Below, in pieces: positions 1 to 6,992 of a stretch of DNA of 14,665 bases (its first letter is position 1; each line of letters starts with the position of its first letter). The stretch is from the NCBI GenBank assembly GCA_910588405.1, contig CAJUPT010000070.1:1-14665 (forward strand), read 5' to 3'. This stretch comes from an uncultured Lachnospiraceae bacterium. Its GTDB lineage: Bacteria > Bacillota > Clostridia > Lachnospirales > Lachnospiraceae. Position numbers and translations under genes: made by a program. The notes under the pieces are model-generated. The model searched no databases and was not told the DNA's origin. It worked only from the letters and a program-made list of their open reading frames with translations.

Positions 1-80
1 ATTAGTAAATATGCCGAAAGTGAAAAATTGTTCAAAAAAAGGTTGAAATTTTTAAAAGACGAAAAAAATCGACAAAATAC

Positions 81-109
81 TTTACAAAACACCACTAATC
101 ATATATAAT
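81..109 (+). promoter_or_regulatory. Putative sigma-A promoter of rpoD
   Basis: A TTTACA -35 box (81-86) is separated by 17 bases from a perfect TATAAT -10 box (104-109). The predicted start of transcription is about 116, giving a leader of roughly 45 bases before the rpoD start codon. The preceding 80 bases are very A-rich and hold no coding signal I can support. The boxes are read directly; promoter activity is inferred. Confidence 0.75.
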
Positions 110-159
110 CATAGGTTACAGGACAAAATTAAAATAGTGATTCGAAGGGACGTTAGCTG

Positions 160-1290
160 GTGGAAAAAGACAAATTTTTAGAAAATTTGAAAAAGCTTGT
201 CGAACTGGGAAAAAGCAAAAAAGGCGCTCTTGATATGAATGATATCAACGAGTATTTTGCTGGAGCCGATCTGTCAGTGGAACAGATGGAGCATATCTAT
301 GCATACCTGGAAAAACATGGGATAGATGTGCTGCGCGTTATGAACGATGATCCTGCCGCCGTCGAGAATATGGTATTGGATGCAGAAGATGTGGATTTTG
401 CAATGAGCGACGAGGAAGAGGAGGAAATCGATCTTGACGCGATTGATCTGCTGGATGGAATCGGTACGGAAGATCCGGTGCGAATGTACCTGAAGGAGAT
501 TGGGACGGTTCCTCTGCTGACAGCGGAGGAGGAACTGGAACTCGCTGAGCGTAAGTCGGAAGGAGACAATTATGCGAAAGAACGTCTGATCGAAGCGAAT
601 CTGCGTCTGGTGGTAAGTATCGCGAAGCGGTACACCGGGCGGGGCATGAGTTTTCTGGATCTGGTCCAGGAGGGAAACCTGGGGCTGATCAAGGGCGTGG
701 AAAAATTTGATTATAAGAAAGGATATAAATTATCCACGTATGCCACCTGGTGGATCAGACAGTCCGTAACCAGGGCGCTGGCCGATCAGGCCAGAACCAT
801 ACGTGTGCCCGTACATATGGTGGAAACCATTAACAAGATGTCGAAGATGCAGCGGAAGCTGACGCTGGAGCTGGGCTATGAGCCGTCTGTGGCAGAGCTG
901 GCAAGCGCTTTGGAGATGACCGAGGAAAAGGTGATGGAGATCATGCAGATCGCCAGAGAGCCGGCCTCTTTAGAGACGCCGATCGGAGAGGAAGATGATT
1001 CCAACCTGGGCGATTTTGTCGCCGACAGCAATGCGGTCACGCCGGAGGGAAACGTAGAGTCAGTGATGCTGCGGGAGCATATCGATATACTGCTGGAAGA
1101 CCTGAAGGAAAGAGAGCGTCAGGTGATCGTGCTTCGGTTCGGACTGGAAGACGGACATCCCCGTACTTTAGAGGAAGTGGGAAAAGAATTCAACGTAACC
1201 AGGGAGAGAATCCGACAGATCGAAGCCAAAGCACTGCGAAAGCTGCGCAATCCGGTCAGAAGCAAACGAATCAGGGATTTTTTATCTTGA
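160..1290 (+). CDS. rpoD: RNA polymerase primary sigma factor (sigma-A/RpoD)
   Basis: Primary sigma factor that directs core RNA polymerase to housekeeping promoters. The 376-residue product has the short Firmicutes sigma-A layout: region 1.1-like N-terminus (about 1-80), an acidic linker (83-98), region 1.2 starting at DPVRMYLKEIG (105-115), region 2 from about 138 to 220 with the core-binding and -10-recognition helices (ANLRLVVSIAKRY, TYATWWIRQSVTRA), region 3 (about 221-300), and region 4 with the helix-turn-helix TLEEVGKEFNVTRERIRQIE (336-355). It ends in the typical RDFL-like tail. The start is GTG at 160, preceded by GAAGGGA at 144-150. It has its own promoter upstream and a terminator directly downstream, so it can be transcribed alone; the usual upstream partner dnaG would lie outside the window. 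No defects seen. Confidence 0.98.
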   Translation: MEKDKFLENLKKLVELGKSKKGALDMNDINEYFAGADLSVEQMEHIYAYLEKHGIDVLRVMNDDPAAVENMVLDAEDVDFAMSDEEEEEIDLDAIDLLDGIGTEDPVRMYLKEIGTVPLLTAEEELELAERKSEGDNYAKERLIEANLRLVVSIAKRYTGRGMSFLDLVQEGNLGLIKGVEKFDYKKGYKLSTYATWWIRQSVTRALADQARTIRVPVHMVETINKMSKMQRKLTLELGYEPSVAELASALEMTEEKVMEIMQIAREPASLETPIGEEDDSNLGDFVADSNAVTPEGNVESVMLREHIDILLEDLKERERQVIVLRFGLEDGHPRTLEEVGKEFNVTRERIRQIEAKALRKLRNPVRSKRIRDFLS

Positions 1291-1302
1291 CATAATAAAA
1301 AA

Positions 1303-1355
1303 CCGCAGAAATGCGTGGAAATAAACTTTTCCACGGATTCTGCGGCTTTATTTTT
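1303..1355 (+). terminator. Rho-independent terminator of rpoD
   Basis: The arms CCGCAGAA (1303-1310) and CGTGGAAA (1314-1321) pair with TTTCCACG (1328-1335) and TTCTGCGG (1338-1345), with a small internal loop, a 6-base apical loop, and a T-rich run (CTTTATTTTT) after the stem. It starts 12 bases after the rpoD stop. An A-run before the stem could also let it act on transcripts from the other strand. Confidence 0.93.
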
Positions 1356-1438
1356 GTGAGAGGATGTATTCTCGATGTTCAAGTGTTTAAAGATATTGAG
1401 ATTTGATGTGGCATGGAAATTTACCTGCTAAAATTTAG

Positions 1439-1468
1439 TTGTACAAACGGTATTTGGCAGGATATAAT
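1439..1468 (+). promoter_or_regulatory. Putative promoter of the MNT/HEPN remnant
   Basis: TTGTAC (1439-1444), an 18-base spacer and a perfect TATAAT (1463-1468) precede the ATG at 1521. An inverted repeat, ATAATAT (1464-1470) and ATATTAT (1477-1483), straddles the -10 box and the expected start of transcription, where an autorepressor could bind. The boxes are seen directly; an operator role is only a guess. Confidence 0.6.
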
Positions 1469-1520
1469 ATAGATAGATATTATGATGAAGCTCCGTTTTA
1501 TATAAAAGGAGGCGACAGTT

Positions 1521-1874
1521 ATGTCAGGGACGATCAATGTATTGCTTGGTGAATACGTGGAAGAAGTAAGTAAAATTTATGGAGAATATTTAAAGTCGGT
1601 GATTTTATATGGTTCTTATGCCAGATGAGATTTCAGAAGCGATTCTGACATTGATATTATGATTCTGTTAGATTTAACGGATACGGAAGGTCAGAATGGA
1701 GATTTTCCCCAGGGCATTTGGTAGAAGGATAGCGCAGGCAGAGGAAATACGCCATGCCAGTGATTATGATGATTTGATATCGCCACAAAAGAAAAAGCAG
1801 ACGAACAGATTGAGACTGCAAAAGAACTGATTGATTTAGTTGAAGCGTATTGCGAAGGACGACTGATGGTCTGA
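1521..1874 (+). pseudogene. Collapsed HEPN/MNT toxin-antitoxin remnant (MNT front joined to HEPN tail)
   Basis: An ATG at 1521 with a strong ribosome binding site (AAAGGAGGCGA, 1505-1515) opens a minimal nucleotidyltransferase: VILYGSYAR, then a TGA at 1626-1628 where the family has Gly, then DFRSDSDIDIMILLDL in the same frame. This is the GSx...DxD active-site region of MNT antitoxins. After about 1690 the MNT sequence stops, and another frame reads like the tail of a HEPN protein (AEEIRHASDYDD). A one-base loss at 1774-1775 moves it back to the first frame, which continues as KEKADEQIETAKELIDLVE to a TGA at 1872. The MNT C-terminal part and the HEPN N-terminal part, including where the RNase motif RxxxxH normally sits, are missing. 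So it carries three lesions: a nonsense codon, an internal deletion and a frameshift. Family assignment is from motif recognition; loss of function is inferred. Confidence 0.8.
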
Positions 1875-1980
1875 ATTTTACTATTTTAGCAAATATGGTA
1901 GTATAGGCGTCTATGTACCTGACAAGGATCAATTTCAGGACAATATGCTGCTTTGGCAAAGGGTACGGTTTTGAAAATGA

Positions 1981-2009
1981 TTGACGGAAAAAGAAACCTA
2001 TTTTAAAAT
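1981..2009 (+). promoter_or_regulatory. Putative promoter of the queH-MBOAT-SGNH operon
   Basis: TTGACG (1981-1986), a 17-base spacer and TAAAAT (2004-2009) lie just ahead of the queH ATG at 2035. If used, transcription would start near 2016, giving a leader of about 20 bases. This argues against any queH start earlier than 2035. Confidence 0.65.
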
Positions 2010-2034
2010 AGAGAAAAAAGGAAACGACAGGAAA

Positions 2035-2655
2035 ATGAATCGGCAAAATGTAAACTACCAGAAAGAACTGGACAAGCTTCTGTCAGATTTGGAACAAAAA
2101 GGGGAGAAAAAGACCCTTCTGCTTCACAGCTGCTGCGCTCCCTGCAGCAGCTATGTGCTGGAATACTTGTCCCGATATTTTTATATTACCGTTTTTTATT
2201 ACAATCCCAATATTTACCCGCCGGAAGAATATGATACCCGGGTGAAGGAACAGAAGCGGCTGGTCAGTCAGATGCCTGTTTCGCTGCCGGTGCAGGTGGC
2301 GGAGGGCGCTTACGAGCCGGAGCTTTTTTTTGAGACGGTCCGGGGGATGGAGCAGCTCCCGGAAGGGGGAGAACGGTGCTTTCGCTGTTATGAGCTGCGG
2401 ATGCGAAAGGCTGCGGAATATGCGGCTGACCATGGCTTCGATTATTTCACCACCACATTGACCATCAGCCCGCTGAAAAATGCCGGGAAGCTGAATGAAA
2501 TCGGGCTGAAACTGGCTGAGGAAACCGGCGTGCCATATCTGGTATCGGATTTTAAGAAGAAGAACGGCTACAAGCGTTCCATCGAGCTGTCGGCGAAATA
2601 TGAGCTGTACCGGCAGAATTACTGCGGGTGCGTATATTCCCGAAGGGAGGAATAG
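2035..2655 (+). CDS. queH: Epoxyqueuosine reductase QueH
   Basis: Catalyses the last step of queuosine synthesis, reducing epoxyqueuosine to queuosine in the anticodon wobble position of tRNAs; it is the cobalamin-independent alternative to QueG. The 206-residue product carries the family's cysteine and motif pattern: HSCCAPCSSY (31-40), CFRCYELRMRKAA (115-127), FTTTLTISPLKN (138-149), and FKKKNGYKRSIELSAKYELY followed by RQNYCGC (173-199). The cysteine sets at 33/34/37, 115/118 and 197/199 match those used for the iron-sulfur cluster and catalysis in the family. The reading frame stays open back to 1981, but the ATG at 2035 is chosen because it follows a promoter and a GGAAA-rich stretch and gives the usual family length. 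The stop lies 5 bases before the next gene's ATG, indicating an operon, though the downstream genes are functionally unrelated. Confidence 0.93.
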   Translation: MNRQNVNYQKELDKLLSDLEQKGEKKTLLLHSCCAPCSSYVLEYLSRYFYITVFYYNPNIYPPEEYDTRVKEQKRLVSQMPVSLPVQVAEGAYEPELFFETVRGMEQLPEGGERCFRCYELRMRKAAEYAADHGFDYFTTTLTISPLKNAGKLNEIGLKLAEETGVPYLVSDFKKKNGYKRSIELSAKYELYRQNYCGCVYSRREE

Positions 2656-2660
2656 GGCTC

Positions 2661-4223
2661 ATGTTGTTTAATTCCATTCATTACCTGATTTTCTTTCCTG
2701 TCGTGACGCTGTTTTATTTTGTCATCCCCGAAAAGATCAGATATCTGTGGCTTTTGGCGGCCAGCTATTTTTTCTATATATGCTGGAACGCAAAATATGG
2801 CCTGCTGATTTTCTTTTCCACTTTTGTGACATGGGTAAGCGGTATCGCCTTAGATCGGCTAAACCAAAAGGCGGACCGGCTGCACCCAAAGACAGACCGG
2901 TTTGGCCAAAAAGAGGATAGTCCGGAAGAAAAACGGATTACAAGCCGGAAAAAAGCGGTCGCCGCCCTCTGCCTTCTGCTGAATCTGGGTCTTTTATTCT
3001 ATTTTAAATATACGGATTTTGCCTTTCGCACAGCAGAAAAGTTATTCGGAATGGCGCATATCAAGCTGCATGTTCCTTCTTTTGATATTGTCCTGCCCGT
3101 AGGCATTTCTTTCTTTATTTTCCAGGCGCTGGGCTATATGATCGACGTATACCGGGGAGAAAGGGGAGAAAAAGGAGGAATCCGGGCGGAATATAATTTC
3201 TTCCGCTACGCTCTGTTTGTGTCCTTTTTTCCGCAGCTTGTGGCGGGTCCGATCGAGCGTTCCAAAAATCTGCTGCTGCAATTGCGGGAGCCGAAAGCCT
3301 TTGACAGTGACAATGCCCGGTCCGGACTTCTGACTATGGGCTACGGTCTGTTTCTGAAAATTGTGCTGGCTGACCGGATTGCCGCCGTGGCGGACCCGGT
3401 TTTTGCCTCGCCGGACAGCTATGCCGGCATGGAACTGCTGGCGGCGACGCTGTTGTTTGCTTTTCAGATTTACTGCGATTTTCAGGGGTATACGAAACTG
3501 GCCATCGGAAGCGCCAAGGTGTTGGGCATCCGGCTGAACGAAAATTTCGACAGTCCTTACCACGCTCTGTCCGTCAAAGATTTCTGGAGGCGCTGGCATA
3601 TCTCGCTGACCTCCTGGTTCCGGGATTATCTCTACATCCCCCTTGGTGGCAGCAGAAAAGGAAGGGTCAGGAAATATATAAATACGATGATCGTATTTTT
3701 AAGCTCCGGTCTGTGGCACGGGGCGGCCTGGCACTATGTGGTCTGGGGCGGGCTGAACGGGGCGTTAAGCGTGTTAGAGGACTTGCTGAGGCCGGTGAAG
3801 GAGAAGCTGTGCGGCCGGTTTTCCATAGATCAGAAGCAGTTTGGGTATCGAATCCTGCAGAGGGCAGCGACTTTTGTGATCATCGATTTTACATGGCTGT
3901 TTTTTCGCGCGGATTCCTTCAGGCTGGCGCTGCATATGCTGAAACGGATTTTGTTTGATTTCCGGTGGGAATGGTTTTTAAACATGGGATTTGTCAGTCT
4001 GTTTGAATCTGCGGATTCCATGATGGTCATTGCGGCAGCTCTTTTTGTGCTGTTTGCTGTGGATTCGCTGCAATATTTACGAAAGGATATCAAGGCCGCA
4101 ATATTCGGCCAGCAGATTGTATTCCGCTGGATCTTTTACTGGCTGTTTTTTATGGCGATTCTTTATTGGGGCCTTTACGGAACAGGGTATGAGCAGACAC
4201 AGTTTATCTACTTCCAGTTCTGA
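2661..4223 (+). CDS. MBOAT family membrane-bound O-acyltransferase (AlgI/DltB-like)
   Basis: A multi-helix membrane protein of 520 residues that would pass acyl groups (usually acetyl) across the membrane for O-acylation of a surface polymer. It shows the AlgI/DltB landmarks: an N-terminal FNSIHYLIFFPVV segment, LPVGISFFIFQALGYMIDVYRG (145-166), the PQLVAGPIER motif (191-200), FWRRWHISLTSWFRDYLYIPLGG (308-330), and SSGLWHGAAWHYVVWGGLNG (348-367) with the near-invariant His353; His313 is the second conserved His. The ATG at 2661 is preferred because GGGAGG lies at 2645-2650, 10 bases upstream. The gene is followed after 22 bases by an SGNH-hydrolase-like gene, the usual partner in exopolysaccharide or teichoic acid acetylation. 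The loop at residues 65-85 is built from three tandem seven-residue units. The exact polymer substrate cannot be read from the sequence. Confidence 0.92.
   Translation: MLFNSIHYLIFFPVVTLFYFVIPEKIRYLWLLAASYFFYICWNAKYGLLIFFSTFVTWVSGIALDRLNQKADRLHPKTDRFGQKEDSPEEKRITSRKKAVAALCLLLNLGLLFYFKYTDFAFRTAEKLFGMAHIKLHVPSFDIVLPVGISFFIFQALGYMIDVYRGERGEKGGIRAEYNFFRYALFVSFFPQLVAGPIERSKNLLLQLREPKAFDSDNARSGLLTMGYGLFLKIVLADRIAAVADPVFASPDSYAGMELLAATLLFAFQIYCDFQGYTKLAIGSAKVLGIRLNENFDSPYHALSVKDFWRRWHISLTSWFRDYLYIPLGGSRKGRVRKYINTMIVFLSSGLWHGAAWHYVVWGGLNGALSVLEDLLRPVKEKLCGRFSIDQKQFGYRILQRAATFVIIDFTWLFFRADSFRLALHMLKRILFDFRWEWFLNMGFVSLFESADSMMVIAAALFVLFAVDSLQYLRKDIKAAIFGQQIVFRWIFYWLFFMAILYWGLYGTGYEQTQFIYFQF
2853..2915 (+). 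repeat. Three imperfect 21-bp tandem units inside the MBOAT gene
   Basis: Codons 65-85 read DRLNQKA, DRLHPKT, DRFGQKE: three tandem heptads of the pattern D-R-[LF]-x-x-K-x, encoded by imperfect 21-bp units. They lie in a charged loop after an early transmembrane segment and before the next helix (from about residue 98). Confidence 0.7.
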
Positions 4224-4245
4224 TCGCGGAGCGGGAGAAAATGAC

Positions 4246-5733
4246 ATGGAGAAGGAGAATCTGAAAGCACAGAGGCCGGAACGGGATAATTCTAAGAAAA
4301 ACAGAAAATTCCTCTTAAAACTATTATTATTCGTCGTCCTGATTGCCGCTTACATCAATTACATACTGCCCCAGTACAACAAAGGCTATGACGCCGCCCT
4401 GATCGACAAAGTTGAACGGGTGGAATCCATCGACGAGCCGAAGATTGTACTTCTGGGAAATTCTAATGTGGCTTTCGGCTTCGATTCTGCCCTGATCGAA
4501 GAAAAGATCGGAATGCCTGTGGTCAATATGGGACTTCACGCAGGGGCAGGCAATGCGTTTCATGAGGACATGGCAAAATTCAATGTGGGTGAGGGGGATA
4601 TCTATGTCCTCTGTCACAGCTCCTTTGCGGACTCTGACAATATTCCGGACACGATGGCCTACTGGTCTTCTCTGGAAAATCATTATCATTTATGGCGTCT
4701 GATCCGGGGGAGGGATATTCCGGCGGCGGCGAAGGGATTCCCGGTATATCTGAAAAAGAGCTTGGCATTGTATGCGTCGGGAACCGGAAACCAGGAGATC
4801 GCGGGCGTGGTACATAACAGAAGTTCTTTTAATGAATACGGCGATATCGGCTTATACCGGGAGGGAAGCCTGGACAATTTTACGGACACGGTTGCGCCTC
4901 CGCCGATCAATGACATTATGGTCAGCCGGATCAATGAACTGAACGCCTGGCTGACCGAGCGGGGAGCCACGCTTCTGGTGGCCGGATATCCGGTGGGCAA
5001 CGGCAGCCTGACCGTGGCCCCGGAGGAATTTATGGCGTTCCAGGAGGAACTGGAACGGAGGCTTGACTGTACCGTCATTTCGAACTATGTGGATTATATG
5101 TTTGATTATACCTATTTCTGGGACTCCAATCTGCACCTGAATACGGAGGGTGCGAAAATCCGGACAGAGCAGCTGATCGCGGATATCAGAAGATGGCAGG
5201 AAAAGGGAACGGATATGCATATGGGGGAAGACCCTTACACGGACATTGTAAGCGATGTGAATCTTGTCCGTATTACGGATATTTCTGAATATCTGGAAGC
5301 GCTGGAGAGGGGAAAAGACCGGTATGGGATTTTGATTTCGGTGAGAGGAGGCGCCGGCACGGCGCTGAACGGGGATGTTGTGGAAGGACTGCGGGCTTTA
5401 GGGCTGGAAGCGGCGCTGCAGGGGCAGGAACAGGCCGGTTATCTGGCGGTTGCGCTTCGGGGCGAGCCGGCGTCGGAACAGACTGGCGACCAGCTTCCGG
5501 AGGCGTCAGGCGTTCTGGACCCCGAAGGCCGGGCCCTTTCTTATCAGATCAGAAGCGGCCGCGCGGTCAGTTCCATACGGCTGAACGGAAGAGAGTATTC
5601 CAGGAATGAAGATGGGCTTAATATCGTAGTATACAGCATGGAAACGGGGAGAGTGCTGGACGAGGTATCTTTTGAGGGGGATCAGGGGATTCATGGTCTC
5701 CTGTTTGATCAAGAGGACAATGCGGTTGAATAA
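4246..5733 (+). CDS. Membrane-anchored SGNH-hydrolase-like protein with C-terminal ILEI-like segment
   Basis: A 495-residue protein likely working with the preceding MBOAT in O-acetylation of a cell-surface polysaccharide. Residues 1-20 are charged, 21-40 form one transmembrane anchor, and about 65-320 form an extracytoplasmic SGNH/AlgX/DltD-like domain: nucleophile motif LLGNSN with Ser73, and FWDSNLHLNTEGA with Asp293 and His297 as the catalytic acid/base candidates. Residues about 345-480 resemble the two halves of the ILEI/FAM3-type domain (ILISVRGGAGTALNGDVVEGL at 362-382; SSIRLNGREYSRN then GLNIVVYSMETGRVLDEVSF at 442-476), here in the opposite order to animal FAM3 proteins. The ATG at 4246 follows GGGAG (4233-4237) and fits a signal-anchor N-terminus; the frame is open further upstream but inside the MBOAT gene. 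The spacing of 22 bases implies co-transcription. The SGNH assignment is well supported; the C-terminal domain name is from pattern memory. Confidence 0.82.
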   Translation: MEKENLKAQRPERDNSKKNRKFLLKLLLFVVLIAAYINYILPQYNKGYDAALIDKVERVESIDEPKIVLLGNSNVAFGFDSALIEEKIGMPVVNMGLHAGAGNAFHEDMAKFNVGEGDIYVLCHSSFADSDNIPDTMAYWSSLENHYHLWRLIRGRDIPAAAKGFPVYLKKSLALYASGTGNQEIAGVVHNRSSFNEYGDIGLYREGSLDNFTDTVAPPPINDIMVSRINELNAWLTERGATLLVAGYPVGNGSLTVAPEEFMAFQEELERRLDCTVISNYVDYMFDYTYFWDSNLHLNTEGAKIRTEQLIADIRRWQEKGTDMHMGEDPYTDIVSDVNLVRITDISEYLEALERGKDRYGILISVRGGAGTALNGDVVEGLRALGLEAALQGQEQAGYLAVALRGEPASEQTGDQLPEASGVLDPEGRALSYQIRSGRAVSSIRLNGREYSRNEDGLNIVVYSMETGRVLDEVSFEGDQGIHGLLFDQEDNAVE

Positions 5734-5820
5734 GTCATGTAAAAAATCAGAAAGGTCCGGGCAGTCTGGGTGAAAAAGCCCGTGAAAAACTGTCCGTATC
5801 GGATACCGTGGAGGAGTATC

Positions 5821-6891
5821 ATGCTGAAAGCTGCATATCAAAAACTGTTTCTGAATAAGACCTGGCCGGCGGTGGCCGGCGGAGCGGCGATCACTCTTTT
5901 CATGTATGTTTATCTTACCTCGCTCAATATCGATGAAGAGACGAGGAATCTTGTGATCTATACATTTTTGGGTATGAACGGTCTCTGTTTTCTGCTGGCG
6001 CTCTATCAGACGGCATGGGGACTCTGGCGCGTACTGTCGCTCCGGGCATATTTGAACCGGATGCCGGATCTGGTGCGGGACCGGCTGGAATATGATTTTC
6101 AGGCCGGCGACCAGACAGGAGACTTATATTTTACCAGTTCCCACCTTCTGGCGTTTCAGCTCCGCCCGGGAAGGCAGTGGGGAACGGTTTGCATTCCTTA
6201 CGAGGAGATCCGGCAGGTTCGCCTCAAGCCGGATATGCCCAATCCTGTCTGTCTGGAAATTTGCCGTACCGAAAACCGGCCCTCCCATTACGTATTTTTT
6301 CAGAATGGCATTTCGGCGGACAGGGTACGGGAAATCGATGGGAAAATCACCGTACTGAAAAGCCGGGCAGAACCTCTGACGCCGAAAACGACAGAACAGC
6401 GAAAGGCGGAAAAACAGGAGGACAAAAGGATTGAGAGAAGAAAGATCATGGATACGGGAATCTTTTTCGCGGTTGCTGACTTTGCCGCGGTCATGATCTT
6501 TTGTTCCCTGATACTGCTGGCGGAAAACGGATGGAGGAAAGTACGGTCCGCCCAGCCGCCGAACCGTCCGGCATGGCTGGAACCGCCGGGAGGCGTCATG
6601 GCACTTTCGGCGGCGGAAACGGGGCATCTGCTGTTCTGGCCAAGTCTGCTCTTTTATCTGTTTATGGCGGCGGCGCCTGTCCTGCTGCTGGGCGGGCTGA
6701 TTCGGTTTATGCACGGCAGAATGCGCCAGAGGGACGGGGAGGCCCTGGAATGGAAGAGTCGGATACGGATGGCGTTTTTTACGGTGATGGTGGTTTTATT
6801 TATTCTTTTTGTGGGCTCGGTTTATGCCGCTGACGTGGATCTGTGGGGACGTCTGACGGAAGGGGTTAGGCTGCTGACAGGGGGAGCGTAA
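5821..6891 (+). CDS. Uncharacterised five-helix membrane protein
   Basis: I do not recognise this 356-residue protein. It has two N-terminal transmembrane helices (about 14-34 and 43-67) and a cytoplasmic middle domain (about 70-185) rich in short strands (DLYFTSSHLLAFQL, WGTVCIPYEEIRQVRL, RPSHYVFFQNG). This resembles the strand pattern of bacterial PH-like domains in membrane proteins, though that is only a shape-based guess. A highly charged linker follows (186-209), then three more helices (about 213-234, 270-294, 317-337). The ATG at 5821 is preferred over earlier in-frame GTG codons because GGAGGAG lies at 5810-5816. It begins 87 bases after the SGNH gene with no terminator between, so it may be the last gene of that operon. 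A role in the cell envelope is plausible but unproven. Confidence 0.75.
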   Translation: MLKAAYQKLFLNKTWPAVAGGAAITLFMYVYLTSLNIDEETRNLVIYTFLGMNGLCFLLALYQTAWGLWRVLSLRAYLNRMPDLVRDRLEYDFQAGDQTGDLYFTSSHLLAFQLRPGRQWGTVCIPYEEIRQVRLKPDMPNPVCLEICRTENRPSHYVFFQNGISADRVREIDGKITVLKSRAEPLTPKTTEQRKAEKQEDKRIERRKIMDTGIFFAVADFAAVMIFCSLILLAENGWRKVRSAQPPNRPAWLEPPGGVMALSAAETGHLLFWPSLLFYLFMAAAPVLLLGGLIRFMHGRMRQRDGEALEWKSRIRMAFFTVMVVLFILFVGSVYAADVDLWGRLTEGVRLLTGGA

Positions 6892-6919
6892 CGAGATTAG
6901 CAGAACGCGGGGGAACGGT

Positions 6920-6947
6920 TTGAGAAGATAGGACGTACGGATAAAAT
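6920..6947 (+). promoter_or_regulatory. Putative promoter of the PfoR-like gene
   Basis: TTGAGA (6920-6925), a 16-base spacer and TAAAAT (6942-6947) lie 45 bases ahead of the ATG at 6993. The match is moderate, so this is a candidate only. Confidence 0.45.
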
Positions 6948-6992
6948 ATGGATGAATATCGGAAGCGCCGGTAAAAGAAAGGAAACATAGGG

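Noticed and set aside
1867..1974. A short open stretch after the HEPN remnant encoding a peptide with KYGSIGVYVPDKDQF
   Set aside because: Only 36 codons with no start codon and no ribosome binding site, and no family recognised; it could be a remnant but cannot be supported.
1657..2046. A 129-codon open frame on the minus strand
   Set aside because: It runs antisense through the HEPN remnant and the queH promoter, has no ribosome binding site and has an unprotein-like composition.
3042..3599. A 185-codon minus-strand open frame opposite the MBOAT gene
   Set aside because: Fully antisense to a clear MBOAT coding region with no signals of its own; a shadow of codon bias.
5758..5782. CGGGC and GCCCG inverted repeat between the SGNH gene and the five-helix gene
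   Set aside because: Only 5 bp with a long loop and no T-run, so not a convincing terminator.
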